64,000 nucleotides of DNA, taken from assembly GCA_013127575.1 (NCBI GenBank), contig CP053418.1, forward strand, positions 3,596,001-3,660,000, read 5' to 3'. The DNA comes from Ramlibacter terrae (GTDB lineage: Bacteria; Pseudomonadota; Gammaproteobacteria; Burkholderiales; Burkholderiaceae_C). Positions 10,596 to 20,331 of this stretch are shown in pieces. The notes under the pieces were generated by a model that ran no database searches, was not told the DNA's origin, and saw only the letters and a program-made list of their open reading frames with translations. Both the position numbers and the translations under genes were made by a program. Every line of letters begins with the position of its first letter. The stretch's first letter is position 1.

Positions 10596-11363
10596 TCAGC
10601 CGGCCATGGTCAGGCCGCCCGAGACGCTGATCACCCGGCCGGTGATGTAGGCGGCGTCGTCGCTGGCGAAGAAGGCGATGGCGCCCGGCAGGTCGTCGGG
10701 CTGGCCGATGCGGCCGAGCGGGATCGAGCGGCGGAAGGCTTCCTCGAGCTTCTCGGGATTGCCCGCGCCCTTCTTGTAGTCGTCGAACAGCGCCGTGTTG
10801 GTCGGGCCGGGGCACACGACGTTGACGGTGATGTTGTGGCGCGCGTGTTCGCGCGCCAGCGTCTTCGAGAACGCGACCAGGCCGCCCTTGCACGCGGCGT
10901 ACACGGCCTCGCCCGACGAACCGACACGCGCCGCGTCGGATGCGATGTTGACGATGCGCCCGCCCTTGCGTTCGATCATGCCGGGCAGCACCGCGTGGTG
11001 CATGTGCAGCGCGCCGGTGAGGTTGATGGCGATCAGCTTCTCCCACTGCTCGGGAACCGTCTTGGTGAAGGGCAGGAAGACGTCCCAGCCCGCGTTGTTC
11101 ACGAGGATGTCGATCGGGCCGAGCGCCTGCACGACCTGCGCCACGGCAGAATCGACGGCGGCGCGGTCGGTGATGTCGCACTGGAAGGCTTGCGCATCGC
11201 CGCCCTGCTCCACGATCTGTTGCGCCACGCGCTGCGCGGAGGCGAGGTCGCGGTCGCACACGGCGACGCGCGCACCTTCGCTCGCGAACCGCCGGCAGGT
11301 GGCGCCGCCGATTCCGCCGCCGCCTCCGGTGACCACCGCCACCTTGCCTTGCAACCTGTCCAT
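10596..11363 (-). CDS. badH: 2-hydroxycyclohexanecarboxyl-CoA dehydrogenase (SDR)
   Basis: This intact 255-residue short-chain dehydrogenase oxidises 2-hydroxycyclohexanecarboxyl-CoA with NAD. It shows the cofactor motif TGGGGGIGGATCRRFA, the NNAGWDVF motif, the catalytic Ser region VNIASDAARVGSSGEAVYAA with Y-x-x-x-K (YAACK), and ends in VSGGLTMAG. It resembles R. palustris BadH strongly along its length. The ATG at 11363 (MDRLQGKVAVV) is chosen because an AAGGAG site lies just before it. A palindrome 30 bp upstream probably binds the divergent MarR regulator. First gene of the badH-badI-aliB operon. Confidence 0.93.
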   Translation of the reverse strand: MDRLQGKVAVVTGGGGGIGGATCRRFASEGARVAVCDRDLASAQRVAQQIVEQGGDAQAFQCDITDRAAVDSAVAQVVQALGPIDILVNNAGWDVFLPFTKTVPEQWEKLIAINLTGALHMHHAVLPGMIERKGGRIVNIASDAARVGSSGEAVYAACKGGLVAFSKTLAREHARHNITVNVVCPGPTNTALFDDYKKGAGNPEKLEEAFRRSIPLGRIGQPDDLPGAIAFFASDDAAYITGRVISVSGGLTMAG

Positions 11364-11392
11364 CGTGTTCTCCTTGGCTCTCGACATCTGTC

Positions 11393-11410
11393 AATATATG
11401 AACCTATATT
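11393..11410. promoter_or_regulatory. Palindromic operator between badH and the MarR gene
   Basis: A perfect inverted repeat AATATA-N6-TATATT stands in an AT-rich patch inside otherwise GC-rich DNA, 30 bp upstream of the badH start and about 60 bp upstream of the divergent MarR-family start. The size and symmetry are those of a MarR dimer site, and it overlaps the best -10-like hexamer for badH. Binding by the adjacent regulator is inferred. Confidence 0.7.
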
Positions 11411-11470
11411 AGGCGCAGCAGCCGCAGACCGCAAGATCCACACCCCTCGCACAAACCCGCAGACGCTCCT

Positions 11471-11957
11471 ATGGACAACAAGCCCGATACGCGCATGGAC
11501 ATGGCCAACCGGCTTTTCTTCCGGCTGTACCAATGCGCCAACATGCTGCATAAAACCGGCACCCGCGCGATCGAGGAAGAAGGCCTGACGACGCAGCAAT
11601 GGGCGGTGCTGGGCGCCCTCTCGCGGCCGCAGGCCGAAGGCGGCATGAAGCTCGGCGACTGGCCCGCTACCTGCTGGTCAGCCGCCAGAACCTCGCCGGG
11701 GTGATCGGCCGGCTGGAGCGCGACGGCCGCGTGGAAAGCGCCGCCGACCCGCAGGACGGGCGCTCACGCCTCGTGCGCATGACGGCCGACGGCCGCCGGT
11801 GTGGCAACGCAAGGCGCTGCCGAAGATCCACGGCTTCTACGAACAGGCGCTCGATGGCTTCTCGACCAACGACGTCGTGCACACCGTGCACTACCTGCTG
11901 AAGATGCTGGAGAACATGGAGCGGATCGACGCTGCGGACGGCGGTGAAGACGAGTAG
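11471..11957 (+). CDS. badR: MarR-family regulator, probable BadR
   Basis: A winged-helix regulator of about 162 residues. The first fragment (MDNKPDTRMDMANRLFFRLY ... LTTQQWAVLGALSRP), the recognition helix and wing (ARYLLVSRQNLAGVIGRLER, DPQDGRSRLVRMTADGR) and the C-terminal dimerisation helix (VVHTVHYLLKMLENMERID) are in three frames. Breaks near 11664 and 11802 fit losses in CCTGG. It is divergent from badHI-aliB, as badR is in R. palustris, where the regulator represses this operon and is relieved by 2-ketocyclohexanecarboxyl-CoA. The gene name is from context plus similarity. Confidence 0.85.
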
Positions 11958-11979
11958 CTGAAGCCGGATACCGCACGCT

Positions 11980-12083
11980 GAGGACGCAAAGGATTCGCAG
12001 AGGACGCGAAAGAGTCAAAGAAAACTTCAAAGGTTTTCGGTTTCCTTTGCGTCCTCCGCGTAATCTCTGCGACCTCTGCGTAC
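11980..12083. repeat. Imperfect inverted GAGGACGCAAAGG-type intergenic repeat
   Basis: Between the convergent badR and solute-binding genes are short repeated units of the form GAGGACGCAAAGG / GCAGAGGACGCGAAAG on the left and their inverse TTTCCTTTGCGTCCTCCGCG / CTCTGCGACCTCTGCG on the right. Repeats of this ACGCAGAGG kind are found between genes in many Gram-negative genomes. It can fold into a long imperfect hairpin and probably also ends transcription from both sides. Confidence 0.65.
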
Positions 12084-12102
12084 TGGATGTCCGCTCCCGC
12101 CT

Positions 12103-13350
12103 TTACTTGCCCGTCTTCGCGAACTCCGACGACTGCTCCTTCACCACGCCGTCCACCACGTCGGTGTACGCCGCGATCCAGTCGCCTTGCGGGACCCACT
12201 TGGCGCCGTCCCACATGTCGATGCGGGTCTTGCCGCCGCCGCCGTGGTCCTTGGCGGTCACCGTCACCGGGGCGATGAAGCCGTTGGCGTCGAAGTTGCG
12301 CAGGCTTTCCAGGCCGGCCTTGATCTTGGCCGGCGTCAGCGGCCAGCCGTCCTTCTTGATCGCCAGCTTCACGCCTTCGAACAGCGACGAGTACATCGCC
12401 AGGCCCGTGTTGTAGTAGATGTCGTCCATGTTCTTCGGGTCGCCCGCGCCCTTGTTGGCGCCATAGACTTCCTTCTGGATCTGCTGCATCAGCGGGTGGT
12501 CGCGGCCGCCGACGACGTTGGTGCCGCGCTTCATGCCCTTGGCTTGGCCGCCCCGATATTGCGGATGTCGACCTCGTTGAACCAGTTCACCGAGATCAGC
12601 TTCTCCATCGGGATGCCGTTGCGCTTCATCTCGCGCGCCGCCACCACGTGCATCGCGGACAGGTTCCGGTGATCACGTGGTCCGGGTCGAAGCGGCGGAT
12701 CTGCGTCCACACCGCGGCTGGTCACGGCCCGGCATCGGGTTGGGGAACAGGCCCAGCTCGAAGCCTTCCTTCTCGGCCAGCGTCTTCAGCACCGGGATCG
12801 GTTCCCGGCCGAAGGCGTAGTCGGGATAGATGAAGGCGATCTTCTTGCCCTTGATGCTGCCCTTGTTGACGTTCTTGATGTACTGGATGTTGTTGGCCAT
12901 CTGGCCCCAGTACGTCGGGCCGATCGGGAAGACCCACTTGAAGACGTCGCCGTCGACCGCGTCGCCACGGCCCACGAAAGACTGCAGCATCACGTTGCCG
13001 TCCGCCATGTGCCGCGGCAGCACGGCGCGCGAGACGGGCGTCGACAGGTAGTCGAACACCATCACGCCTTCGCGCTTGAGCTTCTCGTAGCACTCGATGC
13101 CGCGCTGCGGCTCGTTGCCATGGTCCTGCACCACGATCTCGATCTGCTTGCCTTCGATGCCGCCCTTGGCATTCAACAGCGTGGCGTAGTCCTTCGCCGC
13201 CTGCACGATCTGCGGCGTGACGAAGGTGTAGGCCTTGCTCAGGTCGTAGCAGAGGCCGAACTTCATGGTGTTGCCGGTCTGGGCCTGTGCCCCCGCCGCT
13301 CCCGCCAGCAGGGCCAGGCCCGCGAGGGTGGATAGCAGTGATCTCTTCAT
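12103..13350 (-). CDS. ABC transporter substrate-binding protein (LivK-like, HAAT family)
   Basis: A periplasmic binding protein of about 415 residues for the adjacent ABC importer. It begins with a clear signal peptide (MKRSLLSTLAGLALLAGAAG, cleavage after AQA). The type-I binding fold follows: YDLSKAYTFVTPQIVQAAKD, GKQIEIVVQDHGNEP, KKIAFIYPDYAFGREPIPVL, ending SSEFAKTGK. Breaks near 12717 (lost G in CCAGG), 12670 (lost T in CCTGG) and 12545 divide it. Last gene of the minus-strand operon, 80 bp after the livF-like gene. Proteins of this group linked to a CoA ligase usually bind carboxylic acids, not amino acids, but the ligand here is unknown. Confidence 0.87.
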
Positions 13351-13430
13351 GGCTTGTCTCCTGCGTACGGTGAATGTTCCGCCGTGGACGCCAAGTACGC
13401 GCGCAGCCCACAGCGTGTCCGGAACCTGCC

Positions 13431-14246
13431 TCAACTCAGCCAGCGTTTCCTGCGGCTGTAATGCTTGATCTCGTGGAAGTTCTTGCCTTCGCTCCCACCC
13501 GGGTAGAACTCCCGGATGTCGGGGTTCTGCTTCATGGCCGCCGCGCTGTCGTGCATCACGATGCGGCCGTTCTCCATCAGGTAGCCGTGCGAAACGACCT
13601 CCAGCGCGGCCAGCGCGTTCTGCTCCACCAGCAGCACCGACAGGCCTTCCTGCCTGTTGATCTTCTGCACGATGTCGAAGATCTCCGCGACGAGGAAGGG
13701 GGCCAACCCGAGGCTGGGCTCGTCGAGCATCAGCAGCTTGGGGTTGGTCATCAGCGCGCGGCCGATCGCCAGCATCTGCTGCTCGCCGCCGGAGAGGAAG
13801 CCCGATTGCGCCGTGCGCCGCTCGTGCAGGCGCGGGAAGTAGCCGTAGACGCGGTCGCGCATGCGCGTCATCTCGGCGCGGCTCGACTTCGCCACCGCCG
13901 ATGCGGCCAGCAGGTTCTCGTCGGGCGTCAGGTGCTCGAACACGCGGCGGCCTTCCAGCACCTGCACGATGCCGAGTTGCACGCGCTGCTGCGGCATCAG
14001 CGCGTCGATGTCGCGGCCCGGGAAGCGCAGGTCGCCGCGCGTGACCTCGCCGCGCTCGGGCTTGAGCAGGCCGCTGATCGCCTTCAGCGTCGTGCTCTTG
14101 CCGGCGCCGTTGGCGCCCAGCAGCGCCACCATGCCGCCCTGCGGCACGTCGATGGAAACGCCCTTGATCGCCAGCGCGACGCGGTCGTAGATCACCTCGA
14201 TGTTGTTGAGGCTGAGGATGGGGCCGGCGGCCGTGTCGGTGCTCAT
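13431..14246 (-). CDS. ABC transporter ATP-binding protein (LivF-like)
   Basis: An intact 271-residue ATPase of a branched-chain-type importer. Walker A is GANGAGKST, the signature is LSGGEQQ, and Walker B is LLMLDEPSLGLAP; the switch histidine region is near LLVEQNALAAL. The C-terminal extension is longer than in typical LivF and ends in a basic tail (KHYSRRKRWLS), a feature of the ligase-linked transporter type. It starts 7 bases after the LivM-like gene ends, so it is part of the same operon and works as the second nucleotide-binding subunit. Confidence 0.9.
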   Translation of the reverse strand: MSTDTAAGPILSLNNIEVIYDRVALAIKGVSIDVPQGGMVALLGANGAGKSTTLKAISGLLKPERGEVTRGDLRFPGRDIDALMPQQRVQLGIVQVLEGRRVFEHLTPDENLLAASAVAKSSRAEMTRMRDRVYGYFPRLHERRTAQSGFLSGGEQQMLAIGRALMTNPKLLMLDEPSLGLAPFLVAEIFDIVQKINRQEGLSVLLVEQNALAALEVVSHGYLMENGRIVMHDSAAAMKQNPDIREFYPGGSEGKNFHEIKHYSRRKRWLS

Positions 14247-14253
14247 GCGGCCC

Positions 14254-15326
14254 TCACTTGCGGACGTAGCCGAACGGCCACACCAGCAGGTAGTTGCGGA
14301 CGTTGCCGTACAGCTTGCCCAGGCCCATCGGCTCGATCAGCAGCACGACGATGATGGTGGCGCCGTAGACCATGTGCGGGATGTGCGCCAGCGCCTCGAC
14401 GCCGATGTCCAGCCCGAACAGCTTGGCCAGCCAGGCGATGAAGGTGTTCATCTGGCCGGGCAGCAGCAGGATGAACGCGGCGCCGAAGAAGCTGCCGATG
14501 ATGCTGCCGAGGCCGCCGACGATGACCATCGCCAGCAGCTCGATCGAGACGTTGACGGCGAACTGCTCCGGCGTCACCGCGTGGTAGAAGCCGAAGATCA
14601 GCATGGCGCCGCTCACGCCGCCGATGAACGCCGAAGCGGCGAACGCCACGAGCTTGTAGTAGAAGCTCTGGACGCCGATCACGGCGGCGGCGAAGTCCTT
14701 CTCGCGCACCGCCACCAGCGCGCGGCCGAGCGCGGTGCGGCGCAGGTTCAGCATGAACAGCATGACGAGCAGCGTCCACGCCAGCACGACGTAGTAGGTG
14801 GCGGCCTCCGACGTGACGACCTGCCCGAGCAGCTTCATCGGCGGCGCCTGCAGCGTGGCCGACACGCCGCCGCTGATGGCCGGCACGTGCGAGATGACCC
14901 AGTCCATCACGAACTGCATCGCCAGCGTGGACAGCGCGAGGTAGAGGCCTTTCACGCGCAGCGCCGCGAAGGCGAACACCACGCCGATCACGCTCGCGGT
15001 GAGCCCCCCAGCACGACGGCGATTTCCCGGGGCACCCCGTTGCGCGTGGCATGCACCGACGCGTAGGCGCCGATGCCCATGATCGCGGCGTACCCGAAGT
15101 GGAACTGGCCGGCCCAGCCGAGGATCAGGTTCAGTCCGAGCACCGCCGAAGTCCAGATCAGCCACGGACGGACGTAGCTGGTGATCGCCAGCGAGCTGAG
15201 GACGAAGGGCGCGACCAGCGCGAACGCCAGCAGCGCCACCATCGCCCACTTCTCGAACGGGATGGTGAACAGCGCGCGGTCGGACGCGTAGCTGGTGTGG
15301 AAGATGCCGGCGCGGCGGTAGAGCAT
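14254..15326 (-). CDS. ABC transporter permease (LivM-like)
   Basis: An inner-membrane permease of about 357 residues with eight or more hydrophobic segments. The family motif is seen as GWAGQFHFGYAAIMGIGAYAS and the cytoplasmic loop as ALGRALVAVREKDFAAAVIG, followed by the conserved GGLGSIIGSFFGAAF. The N-terminal third is in another frame; the break near 15005 is in a G-run, one base short. It follows the LivH-like gene by 4 bases. Pairs with LivH-like to form the pore of the importer. Confidence 0.88.
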
Positions 15327-15330
15327 GACG

Positions 15331-16218
15331 CTAGATCCTCTCGATGTCGTGGCGGCCGAACAGTCCGTGCGGCCGGATCATGATGGTCAGGATCAGCACC
15401 GCGGCGACCACCAGTTCGCGCGTGCCACCCCCGAGCAATGGATCGAGGTAGCCGGATGCGACGTTCTCGAGGATGCCGAGCAGCAGGCCCGCCAGCACCG
15501 CGCCGCCCAGGCTGTCCATGCCGCCCAGCACCGCCACCGTCAGCCGCCCTTCAGCAGCAGCAGCGACAGCGACTGGTCCACCGTCTGCACCGAGCCCCAC
15601 AGCACGCCGGCCGTGGTGGCGACCACCGCCGACAGCGCCCACGACAAGGCGACGCCGCGCTCCACCGAGATTCCCACCGACCACGAAGCCGTGTAGTCGT
15701 CGGCGATGGCGCGCAGCACCACGCCCTGCCGGCTGCGGAAGAACAGCATGAAGATGACGAACAGCACCAGCGTGACCGCCGCGCCGATCACGTACGCCCG
15801 ATTGAGCAGCAGCGGACCAAGGAACAGCGGCGAATCGGGAATGCCCGGCGCATCGGCCGCCCGCTGCCGCCCCAGATGGTCATCGTCGTGGCGCGCAGGA
15901 AGATGTCGATCCCCAGCGTCATCATCAGGATCATCACGATCGGGCGGCCCGCCAGCCGGCGCAGCGCGACGCGTTCGATGATCACGCCGACGATGAACAT
16001 GGCGACCATGGCCAGCGGGATCGCGACCCAGAGCGGCACGCCCAGCGCATCGCTGAAGCCGAGCACCGCATAGGCGCCGAGCATCGTGAGCGCGCCCTGC
16101 GCCAGGTTGGGCACCGACGACGATTTGTAGATCAGCACGATGCCCATCGCCACCAGCGCGTACATCAGGCCCGCCAGTCCGCCGTTGATGGCGAGCTCGG
16201 GAAGTACATCACGTCCAT
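15331..16218 (-). CDS. ABC transporter permease (LivH-like)
   Basis: The other permease subunit, about 295 residues. Visible pieces are MYALVAMGIVLIYKSSSVPN and NLAQGALTMLGAYAVL (the LivH N-box), the loop RSRQGVVLRAIADDYTAS and the C-terminal LGGMDSLGGAVLAGLLLGIL. The start ATG at 16218 overlaps the stop of the ligase gene (TGATG), so the two are coupled. Breaks near 16205, 15865 and 15545 split it; the first is a lost G in CCCGG. The rest of the operon is downstream. Confidence 0.86.
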
Positions 16219-18139
16219 CAGATTTCCTTCACCGTGAGCAGGCGTTCCGTCACGCCGGTTTCACCGGTCTCGTAGACGACCGTCGCCTTCATGGACACCG
16301 CCTGCTGCCCGCCATAGATCGCGTCGATGATGGGCGCATAGCGCTCCTCGACCACGTTGCGCCGCAGCTTGCGGGTGCGGGTGATCTCGCCGTCGTCGGC
16401 GTCGAACTCCTTGTGCAGGCTCACGATGTGGCGCAGCTTCAGGCCGTCGGGCAGCGTCGCGTTCACGTGCCGCACCGCCGCCGCCAGCAGTTCGATCACC
16501 TCGGGCTTCTGCGAGAGGTCGGCGTACGAGATGTACGAGATGCCCCGCATCTCCGCCCAGTGGCCGACCGTCTCCTTGTCGATGCAGACGATGGCGCCGA
16601 GCGTGCGCCGGTCCTTGCCCAGCACCGCGACGTCCTTGACGTAGGGGCTGAACTTGAGGCGGTTCTCGATGTAGTTCGGGATGTAGCGTTCGCCCTGCGC
16701 CGTGTGCACCACCTCGGAGACGCGGCCCAGCACCACCAGTTGGCCATCCGGCTCGGGTAGCCGGCGTCGCCGGTGTGCAGCCAGTCGCCGTCCAGCGACT
16801 CGCGCGTGGCCGCCTCGTTGCCGTAGTAGCCGCGGAAGACGCTGCCCGAGCGCACCAGGATCTCGCCGCTGTCGGCGATCTTCACTTCCACGCCCGGCAG
16901 CGGACGGCCCACGGTGTGCAGCCGCACCTCGTCGGGCGACTGCATCGCGTTGAAGGCGCTGCTCTCAGTCTGTCCGTAGAGCTGCCGCAGCTTGACGCCC
17001 AGCGCGCGGTAGAACACGAAGGTGTCTTCGCCGATCGCCTCGCCGCCGGTGAAGGCGTTGCGCAGGCCGCTCATGCCGAGCTGGTCCTTGATCGGCCCCA
17101 TCACCAGCCATTCGCCGATCGGCCGCAGCAGCTTCTGCGAGGTGGTCGGTTCCTCGCCGGCCAGCTTGCGGCGTTCGGCGGCGATCGCCGAGTTCATGAA
17201 GAGCTCGTACAGCGCCTTCTTCAGGCGCGTCGAGTCTTCCATGCGCACCTGCACGGTGGTCAGCATGTTGTCCCAGCTGCGCGGTGCGGCGGGTAAAAGC
17301 TCGGAGCGATCTCGCGCAGGTTGTGCAGCACCGTCTCGGCGCCTTCCGGGATGTTGATGGTGAAGCGCAGCGCGACGCCCGCGCCCATCGTCATCGAGAA
17401 GTCGCCCACCCAGGCCATGGGCAGGTAGGCCAGGATGGAATCGCCGAAGTCGAACGCGCCCGCCCGGTGCGCATTGCGCACGCCGCTCAGGATGTTGGAG
17501 TGGCTGAGCACCAGGCCCTTCGGCTTGCCCGTCGTGCCCGAGGAGTGGATGAAGACGGCCGGACCGTGCGGCGTGGCGAGCGCCAGCAGCTGCTCGCGCA
17601 GCCCCGGCTCGTTCGCCAGCCGCTGGGCGCCGCGCTTTTCCAGGTCGGCCCACGAGACGAGCCCGGGCACCGTGTAGCGCCCCAGGCCGCGCGGGTTGTC
17701 GTAGACGATGTGCTCGATGTGGGCGCCGCGCTCGCGCAGGTCGAGCGCCTTGTCCACCTGCTCCTCGGTCCTCGGCGAGCACGAAGCTCACGTGCACTTC
17801 GCTGTCGACGTGCATGATTTCGTCGGGCGTCGCGTCCGGGTACACCGGCATCGCATAGGCGCCGAGCGCGCCGGCCGCCAGCATGCCCATGTACAGGCGC
17901 GGGCGGTTGTCGCCCAGCACCAGCACGCCCTTTTCCGCCGCCAGCCCGATGGCCTGCAGGCCGGCCGCGCAGCGCAGCACGGTCTCGTGCACCTGCGACC
18001 AGGTGAGCTGCTGCCAGATGCCGCGGTCCTTCTCGCGGAAGGCGACGCCGTCGGGATGCGTCGCGGCATTGGCCGCCAGCAGCCGCACCAGCGTGGTGTC
18101 GGGATCGAGGTTCCAGCTCGCGCCGTCAGGCCGCTGCAT
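16218..18139 (-). CDS. AMP-binding acyl-CoA ligase embedded in the ABC operon
   Basis: A long-chain-type acyl-CoA synthetase of about 640 residues. It contains the ATP loop FIHSSGTTGKPKGLVLSH, the adenylation motif LYGQTESSAFN, and GDWLHTGDAGYPEPDGQLVV rebuilt over a break. Breaks lie near 17770, 17280 and 16748, the last two in CCCGG contexts. It overlaps livG by 14 bp upstream and livH at its end, so it is firmly part of the importer operon. Transporter operons of this design are thought to bring in an organic acid that the ligase activates to a CoA thioester on entry. Substrate unknown; cyclohexanecarboxylate is one possibility since the bad genes are next door. Confidence 0.88.
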
Positions 18140-18927
18140 GCGCGCCTCCCGGGTAGGCCTTGATCACGCGCGGATCGGCGATCACCTCGCGCGGGATGCC
18201 GGTCTGGATCACTTCACCGTAGCTCAGTACCAGCATGCGGTCGCAGATGCCGGTGATGATGTCCATGTGGTGTTCGATGATCAGCACCGTCACGCCCCGC
18301 TCGTCGCGCGCATCGAGGATGAAGCGCGCCATGTACTCCTTCTCCTCCTCTGGTTCATGCCCGCCATGGGCTCGTCCAGGATCAGGAAGCTCGGCTCGGC
18401 CACCAGCGCGCGTGCCAGTTCCACGCGCTTCTTCAGCCCGAGCGGGATGGCGTCGACCGGCTCGTCGCGCACGCCTTCGAGCTGCATGAAGTCGATGACT
18501 TCTTCCACCACCTCGCGGTTGGCGATCTCCTCGGGCCGCGCGAGCCACGGATACAGCATGGTGCGGAACACGCTGGGATGCATGTGCACGTGCCGCCCGA
18601 GCAGGATGTTGTCCAGCACCGTCATGCCGTTGAACAGCGCCAGGTTCTGGAACGTGCGGGCCACGCCGCGCCGCGCCACCTTGTGCGGCGCCAGGCCGGT
18701 GATGTCCTGCCCGTGCAGCAGGATGCGGCCCTTCTGCGGCGGGAAGAAGCCGGTGATGGCGTTGGTCATCGTCGTCTTGCCGCTGCCGTTGGGACCGACC
18801 AGGCCGAAGATCTCGCCCTTGTCCACGTGCAGGTCGACGCCGGTGACCGCCACAGGCCGCCGAAGCGGCGTTCGACGCCGGTGCATTCGAGCACCCGCGG
18901 CGGTCCGTTCCCCGTTGTCGCTGTCAC
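18126..18927 (-). CDS. ABC transporter ATP-binding protein (LivG-like)
   Basis: First ATPase of the importer, about 267 residues. Walker A is GLVGPNGSGKTT, Walker B is FLILDEPMAGMN, and the switch region is VLIIEHHMDIITGICDRM. A GTG at 18927 is the best start (VTATTGNGPPRVLE). Breaks near 18855 (CCTGG) and 18352 (CCAGG) shift the frame. In place of a canonical LSGG signature the sequence reads IPLGLKKRVELARAL, as in other ligase-linked versions. It begins 21 bp after the acyl-CoA dehydrogenase gene. Confidence 0.87.
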
Positions 18928-18948
18928 CTGCGTCGTCTCCTCGTTGTT

Positions 18949-20091
18949 CTACGTGCCCGCGCGCAGCAGCTCGCGGCCGATCAGCATGCGGCGGATCTCG
19001 GACGTGCCGGCGCCGATCTCGTACAGCTTGGCGTCGCGCAGCAACCGGCCCGCGTCGTATTCGTTCGTGTAGCCGTTGCCCCCGAGGCACTGGATCGCAT
19101 CGAGCGCCGACTGCGTCGCCGCTTCCGCCGCGAACAGGATGACGCTGGCGGCCTCCTTGCGCAAGGCCTCGCCCGCGTCGGCCCGCGCCGCCATCGTCTC
19201 CGGTAGGCGCGGCTGGCCCCATGCCTCGTGAACATATCGGCCAGCTTGGCTTGCACCAGCTGGAATTCCCCTATGGCCTGCCCGAACTGCTTGCGCTCGG
19301 CGACGTACGGCAGCACGACGTCCAGCGCCGCCTGCATCAGGCCGACGCAGGCCGACGAGGCGACCAGCCGCTCGTAGTCGAGCCCCCGCATCAGCACCCG
19401 GACGCCGCCATCGAGCTCGCCCAGCACGTTGGCGCGCGGCACGAAACAGTCGGTGAACACCAGCTCGCAGGTGCCCGAGCCGCGCATCCCCAGCTTGTCG
19501 ATGCGCTGGCGCGTCTCGAAGCCGGCGCTCTTGCGTTCGACGATGAAGGCCGTGATGCCGTTCTTGCCCGCCTCGGGCTGGGTCTTGGCGTAGACGACGA
19601 AGGTGTCGGCGTACCAGCCGTTGGTGGTCCAGAGCTTGGTGCCGTCGAGGCGGAAGCCGTCGCCGTCGGGCCGGGCGCGCAGCTTCATCGAGACCACGTC
19701 GGAGCCGGCGCCGGCCTCGCTCATGGCCAGCGCGCCCACGGCCTCGCCGCTCAGCAAGGCCGGCAGGTACTTGCGCTTCTGGGCATCCGTGCCGTGCAGC
19801 TGGATCTGGTTGACGCACAGGTTGGAGTGCGCGATGTACGAGATGCCGACCGAGCCGGAGACCCGCGAGATCTCTTCGGAGATGACGGCGTGCGCGGCAT
19901 AACCCAGGCCGAGGCCACCGTACGCCTGCGGAACCGTCGGCCCGAGCACCCCGAGCTCGCCCAGTTTCGGCCAGAGCGCGCGGGCGAACCAGTCTTTCCT
20001 GGTCGATGCGGCGGGCCAGCGGCGCGATCTCGGCGACCGCGAAGCGGCGCACCGCATCCCGCAAATCCGACCAGCTTCGATATGACAACAT
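18949..20091 (-). CDS. Isovaleryl-CoA-dehydrogenase-like acyl-CoA dehydrogenase
   Basis: An FAD enzyme of about 380 residues. It closely follows isovaleryl-CoA dehydrogenases: [59 protein letters not shown] rebuilt from the sequence, and C-terminal [20 protein letters not shown]. The start ATG at 20091 ([18 protein letters not shown]) gives a normal N-terminus. Breaks near 19998 and 19202 interrupt it. First gene of the importer operon and divergent from the PaaK-like/carboxylase operon. With a carboxylase and lyase opposite, it could carry out the first oxidation of a branched acyl-CoA. Confidence 0.88.
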   Translation of the reverse strand: MLSYRSWSDLRDAVRRFAVAEIAPLARRIDQERLVRPRALAETGRARGARADGSAGVRWPRPGLCRARRHLRRDLAGLRLGRHLVHRALQPVRQPDPAARHGCPEAQVPAGLAERRGRGRAGHERGRRRLRRGLDEAARPARRRRLPPRRHQALDHQRLVRRHLRRLRQDPARGGQERHHGLHRRTQERRLRDAPAHRQAGDARLGHLRAGVHRLFRAARQRAGRARWRRPGADAGARLRAAGRLVGLRRPDAGGAGRRAAVRRRAQAVRAGHRGIPAGASQAGRYVHEAWGQPRLPETMAARADAGEALRKEAASVILFAAEAATQSALDAIQCLGGNGYTNEYDAGRLLRDAKLYEIGAGTSEIRRMLIGRELLRAGT

Positions 20092-20172
20092 GTGGCCGAA
20101 TACTAGGCAGGTTGTCCGGCGTGCGCAAGGCCGCGGGTGGCCGTTGTTCTCATGGATTACGCTAGGAGAGCA

Positions 20173-20187
20173 TGCCGCACTGCAGCA
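20173..20187. promoter_or_regulatory. TGC-type inverted repeat, PhaR-like box
   Basis: TGCCGCA-C-TGCAGCA is a near-perfect inverted repeat in the 240-bp divergent region between the dehydrogenase and the PaaK-like gene. Its TGCNGCA half sites resemble boxes bound by PhaR in front of polyhydroxybutyrate-related genes. A similar box lies at 49481. Assignment to a regulator is a guess. Confidence 0.4.
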
Positions 20188-20293
20188 TGAAACGGACGCA
20201 TGACCGCTTGCAGCGATAGGCAACTGGCTGCCTAAATGTCGCCGGCGCACCAATCCGCAAGTACGCGCTTGCGCTAAGGCCGTGACCGCGTTA

Positions 20294-20315
20294 AAAACGG
20301 ACAGGCGCCCGTTTT
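20294..20315 (+). promoter_or_regulatory. Hairpin just upstream of the PaaK-like gene
   Basis: AAAACGG, 8 bases, then CCGTTTT forms a 7-bp inverted repeat that ends 16 bp before the start codon, just ahead of the GAGGAG ribosome site. It could be an operator or a 5'-leader stem; there is no further evidence. Confidence 0.4.
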
Positions 20316-20331
20316 GCGCCGAGGAGACACC

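Noticed and set aside
11980-12083. CRISPR array
   Set aside because: The repeats are short, degenerate and partly inverted, without regular spacers, and no cas genes are present.
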